A stretch of DNA of 53,257 nucleotides, from positions 1 to 53,257 of the forward strand of contig JANQQS010000131.1 of the NCBI GenBank assembly GCA_028284955.1, in the 5' to 3' direction. Of this stretch, positions 17,074 through 25,874 are shown one piece after another. Every line of letters starts with the position of its first letter. Position 1 is the stretch's first letter. Origin of the DNA: Myxococcota bacterium. Its GTDB lineage: Bacteria; Myxococcota_A; Polyangia; Polyangiales; Houyiibacteriaceae. The translations under genes and the position numbers were made by a program. The notes below the pieces were generated by a model. The model made no database searches, had not been told where the DNA came from, and saw only the letters and a program-made list of their open reading frames with translations.

Positions 17074-19665
17074 ATGACCACACGCTTGTCCTCCGCAGCC
17101 GTACTCGCGGCGCTTGTTGTCCTCACCACATCTTCGATCGCATCCGCGAACGATGCACCGAGCCAAGGCGCGCTGCGCGCACTTAGCCCAGACCGCACGC
17201 CGCTCGGCGAATGTCCGCTCGACCATACCGACGTGGACATAGAAGTGAGTGGATACGTCGCGCGCACCCGCGTCACCCAGCGGTTTGTCAATCCATTCTC
17301 CGAACGCATCGAGGCGCTCTACATCTTTCCCTTGCCCGAGCGCGCGGCGGTTCGGAACATGGAGATGCGCGTTGGCGATCGAATGGTCAAAGCGGAGATT
17401 CAGCGCCGCGAGGACGCCCGAGAAACCTATGAAGGAGCACGGAGCGCGGGAAAAACAGCCAGCCTGCTCGAACAGGAGCGACCCAATATCTTCACCACTT
17501 CGGTCGCCAACATCCGGCCCGGCATCCCCATCGAAGTTACGCTCGAATACGTCCATACGCTGAAATACGATAGCGGCACCTATCGCCTCGCGTTTCCCAT
17601 GACCGTCGGTCCGCGGTTTATTCCTGGAACGCCGGCTCCGAACAAGAGTGGCGCGGCCGCTCACAATACGGACCGCGTTCCCGATGGCGCACGCATCCAG
17701 CCGCCGGTGGCTCCTCGAGGGCGCAGCGGACACGATATTTCGGTTTCGGTCGACCTCGACGCTGGCGTCCCCATGTCCTCGCCGCGTTCGTCCAGCCACC
17801 GAGTGTCCATCCGCCGGCGGTCCCCAAACCGCGCCCGCATCGCGCTGTATCGCACGGACTCGATCCCCAATCGAGACTTCTTGCTCGAGTGGACGGTGTC
17901 GCCCACCCAGGTGGATACCGGCGTGATCACTCATCGCGCGAACCCAAAGCGACCGGGATTTCTCACGCTCATGCTCCATCCGCAAGCGGCGCCTCCACCG
18001 TCTTCAGTCACTCCGAAAGAAATCGTTTTCGTGCTGGACACCTCAGGGTCGATGTACGGCCGCCCGATGGAGCTATCCAAGAAACTCATGCGACGGTTGA
18101 TTCGCAACCTGCACCCCGCCGATACGTTCGCGGTGCTCCGGTACAACGATGCAGCAAGCGCGCTGTCACCGCGACCGCTCGCAAACACCCCCGCCAACCG
18201 CAAGCTCGCCCTCGACCACATCGAAACCCTCGAAGGCGAAGGCGGGACCGATGCGCTCGGGGGCGTTCGCGCGGCGTTTGCCTATCCGCGCGACGAACAG
18301 CGTCTTCGTGTGGTGGTGTTTCTTAGCGATGGATACATCGGCAACGAAACCGAGGTTCTCGCAGAACTGCAGTCGCGCATTGGCGCAGCCCGCCTCTTCA
18401 GCTTCGGCGTGGGCTCGAGCGTGAATCGATTCTTGCTCGAAGGCATGGCGCGGGAAGGCCGCGGAGCGGCGCGCATCGTCACCGAGCAAGAATCGCCTCG
18501 CGACGCAGTGGATGGCTTCTATAAGCGCTTACAGAGCCCTTATTTAACTGATATAGAAATAGACTGGGGCGATCTCGATGTAGACCGGGCGTATCCTCAT
18601 AAAATTCCTGACTTATTCGCGGGTACGCCGCTGGAAGTGCACGCGCGCTATCGGCGAGAAGGCTCCGGCACGGTGGTGGTACGGGGCCGTCTCGGCGGAC
18701 ATCCCTTCGTTCAACAAGTTCCGGTCACGCTCCCTGCTCGCAGTGATGATCACCGGGCCATCGCATCGATTTGGGCACGAGAGCGCATCGAAGAACTCAG
18801 CCGCGCCATGTACCAAGCGGAACACAAAAAGATCGTCAAAGAGCTGACTCAGGTCGCGTTGCGCCATCGTCTCCTCAGCAAATACACATCGTTCGTAGCG
18901 GTCGAACGCAGATTGGTGCCGGCTGGTGACAGGGCGGCGCCTACCCAACAAATCGCGATTCCTGCCGAGCTCCCGCAGGGGGTGAGCCCGGCCCGAATAT
19001 TCGGTTCATCCTTATCCCTGGCGAGGTTTCAGCCGGGCGACCCGGAGCTCCGCGTGTCTGCGCCCGCTTCGACACGCCTGGTCACGGCGGTCTTTCCGTT
19101 CGGGGAGACCAAAGAGCTTCGCTACGAGCCGCGGCTAGGTATATGGACCACGCGTTTCTTGGTTCCCCGGGACACCCCGGAGGGCAACTACCGCATTCGC
19201 ATTCTGGTTACCCTTCGAGACGGCCAACAAATACGACTCAGCCGCCCCTACACCGTCGACGCTTCCGCGCCCGATATCTCGCTTGAGTTGCTCGGCGAGG
19301 CGGCCCCCGGTGCAGAGGTACGCATCCGCGCCCGTCAGCGATTCACCGCTGCGGACCGCGCACTGCATGGACGAACCCGCGCGCAGATTCTCAGCGACAT
19401 CGCGCGAATCCAGCTGCAGCATGGTAAACGACCAAGTCCACAGACCCCAATCCCTCTAGACCTCATCGAACCCGGGGTCTGGGAAGGCCGCATGCGCATT
19501 CCGGCTGACCTGCCAGACTCGACGATCACCTTCTCGGTCACCGCGCACGACGTCGCAGGCAACCGCGGCGCACGAACGATTAAGATGCACGTCCCCCGGC
19601 GCGATGCCCGTCCCCGGCGCGTGGATGGTCTCCGGAACGCTGATGGAGCCTCGAGAACACCATGA
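17074..19665 (+). CDS. Secreted VIT/vWA-domain protein
   Basis: About 863 residues. The signal peptide (residues 1-25) is followed by a vault/inter-alpha-trypsin (VIT) domain starting at CPLDHTDVDIEVSGYVARTR with the ERPNIFTTSVANIRPG motif. A von Willebrand A domain follows, with an intact MIDAS (FVLDTSGSMYGRPME). The C-terminal ~250 residues are beta-rich and Ig-like. No membrane anchor or sortase signal is seen at the C-terminus. Known VIT/vWA proteins bind other surface proteins in a metal-dependent way. The stop overlaps the start of the propeller gene by 4 bp. ATG 17074 is preferred over an in-frame TTG at 17056 because it starts directly at the signal peptide. Confidence 0.88.
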   Translation: MTTRLSSAAVLAALVVLTTSSIASANDAPSQGALRALSPDRTPLGECPLDHTDVDIEVSGYVARTRVTQRFVNPFSERIEALYIFPLPERAAVRNMEMRVGDRMVKAEIQRREDARETYEGARSAGKTASLLEQERPNIFTTSVANIRPGIPIEVTLEYVHTLKYDSGTYRLAFPMTVGPRFIPGTPAPNKSGAAAHNTDRVPDGARIQPPVAPRGRSGHDISVSVDLDAGVPMSSPRSSSHRVSIRRRSPNRARIALYRTDSIPNRDFLLEWTVSPTQVDTGVITHRANPKRPGFLTLMLHPQAAPPPSSVTPKEIVFVLDTSGSMYGRPMELSKKLMRRLIRNLHPADTFAVLRYNDAASALSPRPLANTPANRKLALDHIETLEGEGGTDALGGVRAAFAYPRDEQRLRVVVFLSDGYIGNETEVLAELQSRIGAARLFSFGVGSSVNRFLLEGMAREGRGAARIVTEQESPRDAVDGFYKRLQSPYLTDIEIDWGDLDVDRAYPHKIPDLFAGTPLEVHARYRREGSGTVVVRGRLGGHPFVQQVPVTLPARSDDHRAIASIWARERIEELSRAMYQAEHKKIVKELTQVALRHRLLSKYTSFVAVERRLVPAGDRAAPTQQIAIPAELPQGVSPARIFGSSLSLARFQPGDPELRVSAPASTRLVTAVFPFGETKELRYEPRLGIWTTRFLVPRDTPEGNYRIRILVTLRDGQQIRLSRPYTVDASAPDISLELLGEAAPGAEVRIRARQRFTAADRALHGRTRAQILSDIARIQLQHGKRPSPQTPIPLDLIEPGVWEGRMRIPADLPDSTITFSVTAHDVAGNRGARTIKMHVPRRDARPRRVDGLRNADGASRTP

Positions 19666-21479
19666 GCCCGCTCTTGGCCATCACCGTGGTTTCCGCGCTC
19701 ACCGCCACCACCAGCGTACGAGACGTCGCCTCGCAGGAAGACGTGCTGTGGGTCGCCACCGACGGCGGTCTCCTGCGCATCGAAGGTTCGGAAACTCGCG
19801 TACTCACCCCGAAGCAAGGTCTTCCCGACGGTACCGTGCGCGCGATTTTCGTGGAACGCGCGAGCGTATGGGCGGGAACGGATCACGGGCTTGCAGAGCT
19901 AACCGCGCAAGGAACCGTCAAGCGAATCATCGGGCGCCCGCATCGAATCACCGCGCTCACACGCCATCAAGGCCACCTCTTCGTCGGAACACTCAGAGGA
20001 CTGTTTCGACTGAAGGACGCCGCGCGCACCCACGCCAACGAGACCCGCTATACCGAGGAGGGCGCACACCTCGAACTCGTCGCCCCAGCGCGTCAGATCA
20101 CTGCCCTCGCTTCGGCGAACAGGATGCTCTACGCAGCTTCGGCGGCGCACGGTGCGTTGATGCTCGACCACGGCTCGAAACCCGGTCGGCGCGCGAAACC
20201 CAGTCGGCGTGCGAAACGCAGTATCCGGCCGCTGGTACGCCTCGGAGGAGAACGCCTGTGCTGGGACATCGCCGTGCGTGGCGACGAGGTTTGGTTTGCC
20301 ACCAGTCGCGGTCTACAACGCGTGCGCGCGGGGAGCCGTCGTTTGCTCCATGGAGCCGTCATCCGGACGTCACGCGAGCTGCCAGTCGCCGATCTGCGTG
20401 CAGTCGTCATACACCGCGATCGGATCTTCGTTGGAAGCTATGGCGGCGGTGTGTCTTCCTGGAACCCTCAATCAAAACAGTGGACCCAAGAAACCGTCAC
20501 GCGTTCGGAGACGAACCTGCGCGTCACCGCCATCGCACAAAACCCAGCCGGCGCGCTTGTCGTCGCCTCCGATCGAGGTCTCTGGCCGATGTCCTCGCCG
20601 CAGACCACCTCGCTTTCTTCCGGCGCACCATCGCTCCCGAGCAACGACCTCACGTCTCTCGCGCTCACCGAAGAAGGCTTGTGGATCGGAACGTTTGATT
20701 CAGGCCTCGCGCTGCTCGCCACCGACGGAACCCTCGAGCATTGGAGCGAACGCCAAGGGCTCATCGACAACCGAATCAATCGCCTCGCCGTCGACAACGA
20801 GGGCGCACTTTGGGTCGCCACCGACCGTGGCGTCATGCAACGACGAAAGAATCGTTTCATCATGCGGGGCCTCATCGACCAACACGTGTTCGCGTTGGGG
20901 GGCCGTGAGTCGATGTTCGCCGGCGCGGGCAAGCATCTCTACGTTGCACGTGGTCAAGGGTTTGTTCGGCTCTCGACTCCGGGATCGCGTCCGCAAGACA
21001 TCGTCAGTCTCGGAACGGAGATGGCAGTCGCGACCGCTGAAGGCCTCGCGCGACGTAATTTCGCGGCTGGAGCGTGGTCACTGACCACATCGAGCGGACT
21101 ACCTCGCCAGGCGCTACCTGACGACTGGGTTACCGCGGTCGCCGGGCGAGGCCCAAACCTCTACGTCGGTACCTATAACCGAGGCGTAGCCCGCGTTCAC
21201 GGAAACTCGGTGGTGCCAATGAAACCCGACCTCTGGGTCAATGCGGGAGCCATGCTTGTGGCCCACCACGCCCTGTGGGTTGGAACGCTCGACCAAGGTC
21301 TGTGGGTGCATACGTCGCGCGGATGGAGTCATGCGACCACCGATCACGGCTTGCCTGACAATGACGTCACCGATGTGATTGCCATTCCGGGCACGCTCGA
21401 CGTATGGGTCGCGACTCGGGGCGGGCTCGCCCGGGTACGCATTGCTGGTCCGCGGCGGGCTCGCATCGACGGGACATAA
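19662..21479 (+). CDS. Periplasmic/secreted sensor-type beta-propeller protein
   Basis: A 605-residue protein with a short hydrophobic N-terminus and many blades of the type found in the 'two-component regulator propeller' sensor module: VLWVATDGGLLRIEG, VWAGTDHGLAEL, LWVATDRGVMQRR, LWVGTLDQGLWVHT, VWVATRGGLARV. No kinase or DNA-binding domain follows, so it is the sensor part alone. A basic tandem repeat (KPGRRAKPSRRAKRS) occurs near residue 170. It is coupled to the VIT/vWA gene by an ATGA overlap and followed 62 bp later by the FG-GAP lipoprotein gene. Confidence 0.85.
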   Translation: MSPLLAITVVSALTATTSVRDVASQEDVLWVATDGGLLRIEGSETRVLTPKQGLPDGTVRAIFVERASVWAGTDHGLAELTAQGTVKRIIGRPHRITALTRHQGHLFVGTLRGLFRLKDAARTHANETRYTEEGAHLELVAPARQITALASANRMLYAASAAHGALMLDHGSKPGRRAKPSRRAKRSIRPLVRLGGERLCWDIAVRGDEVWFATSRGLQRVRAGSRRLLHGAVIRTSRELPVADLRAVVIHRDRIFVGSYGGGVSSWNPQSKQWTQETVTRSETNLRVTAIAQNPAGALVVASDRGLWPMSSPQTTSLSSGAPSLPSNDLTSLALTEEGLWIGTFDSGLALLATDGTLEHWSERQGLIDNRINRLAVDNEGALWVATDRGVMQRRKNRFIMRGLIDQHVFALGGRESMFAGAGKHLYVARGQGFVRLSTPGSRPQDIVSLGTEMAVATAEGLARRNFAAGAWSLTTSSGLPRQALPDDWVTAVAGRGPNLYVGTYNRGVARVHGNSVVPMKPDLWVNAGAMLVAHHALWVGTLDQGLWVHTSRGWSHATTDHGLPDNDVTDVIAIPGTLDVWVATRGGLARVRIAGPRRARIDGT

Positions 21480-21541
21480 CCGCGAAGCCCACACCGCTTC
21501 GCCCAGGCGCACGAGGGCCACCAGTGTGCTACGAGCCCCGT

Positions 21542-23473
21542 ATGCGACGTCGCCTGTTGAAAAGGTTGTTGGGAAGGCTGTGGATCGGATGGTTGTCGGT
21601 TTTGGTCGCCGGAGTGCTCCCCGGCTGCGGTGGCGTTTCTTGTCCTGAAAACCGGATCGAGACTGAAGATCGAGCATGCGTATGCGCAGCGGGGTTGGTC
21701 GAACGGGACGGTCGATGCGTCCCTAGCTCGGATTCGGACGGCGGGATGACAGAAGACGGGCAGACCCCGGGTGCTCCTTCCACAGCGCGCGCGCGGTTTC
21801 CCTGGAACGGCTTCGCCACCGGCAGTATCCACGCCGCCTCTACCGCGGCGACCCGCAAGCCGCTCCGCCCGCGGTTCGTTTGGGAGCCCGCGGCTGGGGC
21901 TGCCGAGTACGAAATCCAGATCACGGACGAGTGTTCTTTGTCGTTTGAGGACTGTGCCTTCGAGACACCGGTGGTCACGGCGCGGATCCAAAACACAGAA
22001 TACGTGCCCGAGGAAAACCTGCCGATCTCCACCGCACCCCCGGTGGGACGCCGCTACTACTGGCGAATCCGCGCGTGCTCCGCGCCCGCAGTGTGCTCTG
22101 CTTGGACCACCCCGCGCTATCTTGACGTCGGACGGCTGCGCAACGACTTCGATGGCGACGGATACAGTGATGCCGCGATCGGTGCGAACCGACAGCGGAC
22201 CGCCCCCAATCGCACAGAAGAGGGAATTGTATATATCTTCGCCGGCAGTTCGACGGGCTTGTCGACCACCCCCGCCGTCACCCTCACGAACCCCGAACAC
22301 CAGAGCGACGCACGATTCGGCGAGGAGGTGGCCGCCGCGGGCGACCTCAATGCAGATGGGTATTCGGATTTGGTGGTGGGGGCTCCCCGGTATGACCGCG
22401 GAGCGGTCAACGAAGGAAACGCGTTCGTCTATCTCGGATCGAGCGATGGCCTCGGGACAGACCCCGCGGTCTCGCTCGACAACCCATCGTCTGAACAAAC
22501 CAACGCGGCGTTCGGGTTCTCCATTACGGCAGTGGGCGACGTCAATACCGACGGGCTCGCCGACATCGCCATTGGCGCCAACGCACAAAACATGGGAACG
22601 CCCATGGAGGGAGCTGTCTTTCTCTACTTCGGGACAACCGACAACGTCGGCGGGTCGCCGTCCATCGTGCTGGACAACCCCGACGGCGAGGACGGCGCAC
22701 TCTTTGGCTTCTCCGTAGCCGGCCTTGGCGATCTCGGTGGCGACGGTCAAACCGATCTGATCGTCGGCGCGGTAAAACAAAATCGCGGCGCGATCGACGA
22801 AGGAAACGCCTTCATTTACTTCCTCGACCCCGGCAAAACCGATCCCACCATTCCTCTCGATAGCCTGGCCAACCAGAATGGCGCGTTTTTTGGTCAGGCA
22901 GTCGCCGGCGCAGGAGATATCAACGGCGACGGCTACGCCGACGTTGTTGTCGGGTCGCCGCGCCACGACGAACAGAATACGGATGAGGGTCAGGCCTACG
23001 TTTGGTTCGGGACGCTCGACTTCATCGAAAGCTCAGCCTGGGTCATCCCGCACCCCTTCCGCCAGGAAGACGCGCTCTTCGGTTCGGTGGTCACGGGGAT
23101 AGGCGACGTGAACGGAGACGGCCTAGACGACATCGCCATCGGCGCACCGGGCGAAACCGGCGGAGCCACCGACACGGGCAACGCATTTGTCTTTTTTGGA
23201 ACCACCGACGACACGCTCGGCGCGCCGACTGTACTCATGAAAAGCTCCGGCCAAACATCGACCGAGTTCGGCATCGAGATCTCGGGAAGAAACGACTTCA
23301 ACGGAGACGGCTACGCCGACGTGCTCGTCGCGGCTCCGAAATTCGAGACCAACGGGATGGAGCAGGGGGTTGCCTTCGTGTACCTCGGCGGCGCTCCTTT
23401 TTCCGCGCAACCTGCCGACACCTTGACCAGCCCGCTTGCATTCATCGGCGGACGATTCGGCGAAGGGCTCTAG
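21542..23473 (+). CDS. FG-GAP (integrin-like) seven-bladed propeller lipoprotein
   Basis: About 643 residues. The signal peptide ends in a lipobox (VLPGC), so it is probably lipid-anchored. A short Cys-rich segment and a fibronectin-like domain (RPRFVWEPAAGAAEYEIQ) precede seven FG-GAP repeats with DxDGDGxxD calcium loops (DFDGDGYSDAAIGAN, DLNADGYSDLVVGAP and five more). Seven repeats fit one complete propeller. ATG 21542 is chosen because the hydrophobic signal follows at once; a longer reading frame exists upstream. Last gene of the VIT/vWA-propeller-FG-GAP set; likely surface adhesion. Confidence 0.9.
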   Translation: MRRRLLKRLLGRLWIGWLSVLVAGVLPGCGGVSCPENRIETEDRACVCAAGLVERDGRCVPSSDSDGGMTEDGQTPGAPSTARARFPWNGFATGSIHAASTAATRKPLRPRFVWEPAAGAAEYEIQITDECSLSFEDCAFETPVVTARIQNTEYVPEENLPISTAPPVGRRYYWRIRACSAPAVCSAWTTPRYLDVGRLRNDFDGDGYSDAAIGANRQRTAPNRTEEGIVYIFAGSSTGLSTTPAVTLTNPEHQSDARFGEEVAAAGDLNADGYSDLVVGAPRYDRGAVNEGNAFVYLGSSDGLGTDPAVSLDNPSSEQTNAAFGFSITAVGDVNTDGLADIAIGANAQNMGTPMEGAVFLYFGTTDNVGGSPSIVLDNPDGEDGALFGFSVAGLGDLGGDGQTDLIVGAVKQNRGAIDEGNAFIYFLDPGKTDPTIPLDSLANQNGAFFGQAVAGAGDINGDGYADVVVGSPRHDEQNTDEGQAYVWFGTLDFIESSAWVIPHPFRQEDALFGSVVTGIGDVNGDGLDDIAIGAPGETGGATDTGNAFVFFGTTDDTLGAPTVLMKSSGQTSTEFGIEISGRNDFNGDGYADVLVAAPKFETNGMEQGVAFVYLGGAPFSAQPADTLTSPLAFIGGRFGEGL

Positions 23474-23481
23474 GAGACTGG

Positions 23482-24708
23482 CTAGCGGTCGCTTTGAACC
23501 GCGCGGACAGTCTGCTCCAACGTGTAGCGGGGTCGAAAACCCATATCCGCGCGCGCGCGTTCGTCATCAACCATACACACATAGCGAATGTGGTCGATTT
23601 CCGGCGAGGGGAACGAAGTGAGTCGGTACTTCCAAAGCTGATCCAGCCCCGCTCGCGCCACCGTGCCAGGAAGTACGCGCGGAGTACGGTCCAATATCTG
23701 AAGGATGCGCGAAAGAGGCAGTTCTCCGGGGCCTCGCAGATTGTAAATACCGCGCACGCCAGGACGCATCGCGAGTTGAATCGCCGACACCACATCGCGC
23801 TCGTGAATCGCTTGCACCATGGGATCAAAGCCGAGAATGGTGACCGGCCGAGGCAACCGCAAATAGTTGCTGGCTGCGTTTTTTACGCGCCCAAGAATAT
23901 GACAGGGACGCAACACCACCGTTTCCGTCGATGGATGTTTCCAGAAAAAGCTCTGAGCCAGCATGTCGAGCTCGACCAGGTCTCGAATCCCGCCGAATTC
24001 CTGGGACCCTAGCAGCGGCGTTTCTTCGGTGAGAAACTGCGAGTTTCCTGGCTGCGGTCCGTATACGTTGGCGCTCGAAAGCACGACCAGCTTGGGCACT
24101 TCGTATTGAGCCAGGTATTCGAGCAATTTTTGGAAGGCGACCACGTTCCACGTGTGCCGTTCGCGATCGCTGGTTCGGGGATCGTGCAACACGCCCAGAT
24201 GGACCACCGCAGAAATCCCTCCCCCACGAAAAAGATCTCGCGTCTTTTTACGTCGTAAATCAATGGGATGATGCACGATATCCTTCGGCCGGTCCGGAAA
24301 GGGCCGTCGATCGACGCCCACCACGCGACGTCCTCGATGCAGTTCGCGCGCCAGCAATTTCCCGAGGCGACCGCAAATCCCCGTGACCAACACGGCCCCT
24401 TCGTTCTCCGGCGCCGAGGACACGTGGCTCGGTAGCCGCGAAGGACGCGACCCGGAGGCATGCGATGTGGAGGGGTTACGTGCGATAGCCGCGGCTGCGC
24501 CATCTGATTTGCGACCCGCGGGCGCGCTGCGGACCGCGTCTCCGTAGCTCCGGCGCGCCGTGGGACGGCTCTTGGCGGTAGCCTCGTGTTCGCCATCGCC
24601 CTGGTTTGAAGCCGACGGTCGAGACGACCCCGAATCGTGACGCTGACGCCGCGCGCCTGGACGCACACTCGAGGGACGCTGTCGCTCCACCGCCATCTCC
24701 CGCATCAT
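23482..24708 (-). CDS. NAD-dependent epimerase/dehydratase (extended SDR)
   Basis: A 408-residue protein. The first ~100 residues are basic, Ser/Arg-rich and disordered. The SDR domain begins at GAVLVTGICGRLGKLLARE, with VVHLGVLHD, the VVLSSANVYG strand and VVLRPCHILG. The catalytic Tyr-Lys pair is not obvious. It is paired in an operon with the upstream acyltransferase gene (96-bp gap). A similar epimerase-acyltransferase pair (galE2/Rv0502) is known from mycobacteria. Substrate not predictable; a role in envelope lipid or glycolipid metabolism is inferred. The start is uncertain because of adjacent ATGs. Confidence 0.83.
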   Translation of the reverse strand: MMREMAVERQRPSSVRPGARRQRHDSGSSRPSASNQGDGEHEATAKSRPTARRSYGDAVRSAPAGRKSDGAAAAIARNPSTSHASGSRPSRLPSHVSSAPENEGAVLVTGICGRLGKLLARELHRGRRVVGVDRRPFPDRPKDIVHHPIDLRRKKTRDLFRGGGISAVVHLGVLHDPRTSDRERHTWNVVAFQKLLEYLAQYEVPKLVVLSSANVYGPQPGNSQFLTEETPLLGSQEFGGIRDLVELDMLAQSFFWKHPSTETVVLRPCHILGRVKNAASNYLRLPRPVTILGFDPMVQAIHERDVVSAIQLAMRPGVRGIYNLRGPGELPLSRILQILDRTPRVLPGTVARAGLDQLWKYRLTSFPSPEIDHIRYVCMVDDERARADMGFRPRYTLEQTVRAVQSDR

Positions 24709-24804
24709 GAGCGAAACCCGGGCCCTGAGGCAAGGTCGGACTGTCTAAAGGTCTGCCGGTCCGGCCGCAGCCAGCCTCCAGAAAATCGAGCCCACATCAC
24801 GCGC

Positions 24805-25734
24805 CTAGAAAAAAATCGATTTTCGTTCTTTCAGACCTTTGTTCACCATGCTCTGAATGGTGGTCTTGACGACCCAGACTTGCTCCTCGATCACGGCATC
24901 ATCGTCGTCTGGATCCCCAGAAAACGTCATCGGTTGACCGAAATACAACCGGTAGCGCGTAGGCAACGGCGCCAGCATGCCCACAAACAACTGAGGAATC
25001 ACCGGGAAGGCAGGCATGCCAAGTACGCGCGCGAGCGATGTCATGTTGGCTACCGAAGGATACTGTTCTTCCCCTCCGATCACCGCGACGGGCAAAATCG
25101 GAGTCTGAGTTTCGAGCGCAAGCCGCATGAACCCAAGCCCAAAATCGGCCAGTTGATAGCGACGGTCGAAGGTCTTCGAAATGCCTCGGGCGCCTTCCGG
25201 AAACACCACCAGACTCTCCTCCTTGAGGAGCAGCCGGCGCGCATTTTCCGGAGAACCGACGACCTGGCCGATGCGCGGAAACACCATCGAGACAAACGGC
25301 AGTTCCGCGGTCCACTTCTCGACCATGCTCCGGGGGAGGCGCGGCGGGTTCGCATCGAGCAACAGGGCCGCTCCGATCAAGACTCCATCGAGAGGAAGCT
25401 GCCCAGAATGATTCGCTACCACCAACAGCCGCCCCGAGGGTACGCGGTCTAGGCCATGGACTTCCGTGCGGAAGTAGCGACGGTGAAGAATTGAGGCCAT
25501 CGCGAGCGCATATCGACTTGTGTCGGGATCAAACCCAAACGGGTCTTGGCCGACTTCGTTGCCCCCCGTCTGAACTCGGGCGAGGCTCCCATCGATGTCT
25601 TCCCCCGCCAAATCCTCGGCGAGCCCCACCAACCAATCGCCAGTTCGTCGCGCCGCCCCCCGCAGCGCAGAAATGCCAAGCTCTCCCGGACTGCGCCATC
25701 CCGCAAAAGGAACGATCGGCTTATTGGTTGCCAT
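24805..25734 (-). CDS. Lysophospholipid acyltransferase (PlsC/LPLAT superfamily)
   Basis: About 309 residues. Contains the LPLAT motifs VVANHSGQLPLDG (the NHSGxLPxD variant seen in MGAT-like members) and VVFPEGARGISKTF. These bind the acyl chain and phosphate of the substrates in glycerolipid acylation. Membrane association is probably through hydrophobic loops. ATG 25734 is used; GTG 25743 is in frame 9 bp upstream. First gene of the pair with the SDR epimerase; divergent from the M23 gene. Confidence 0.88.
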   Translation of the reverse strand: MATNKPIVPFAGWRSPGELGISALRGAARRTGDWLVGLAEDLAGEDIDGSLARVQTGGNEVGQDPFGFDPDTSRYALAMASILHRRYFRTEVHGLDRVPSGRLLVVANHSGQLPLDGVLIGAALLLDANPPRLPRSMVEKWTAELPFVSMVFPRIGQVVGSPENARRLLLKEESLVVFPEGARGISKTFDRRYQLADFGLGFMRLALETQTPILPVAVIGGEEQYPSVANMTSLARVLGMPAFPVIPQLFVGMLAPLPTRYRLYFGQPMTFSGDPDDDDAVIEEQVWVVKTTIQSMVNKGLKERKSIFF

Positions 25735-25874
25735 GGGCGCCACTGTAGCCCGGAACCATTCGCTAGAAAACGGCCACCGACAGCTCCATTTAGAATCGTT
25801 TCCCGATCACCCGATCGCCACGCTTGCCGATATGTTGACCGAGGGGCGACAAACAGGCGACGTCTGTGGATACG

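Noticed and set aside
16804-17985. Minus-strand open frame of about 390 codons opposite the mepA end and VIT/vWA gene
   Set aside because: Antisense to well-supported domains and without family features.
21344-22966. Minus-strand open frame of about 540 codons opposite the FG-GAP gene
   Set aside because: It is the antisense shadow of a repetitive, high-GC gene; it has no recognisable domain, while the plus strand shows seven clear FG-GAP repeats.
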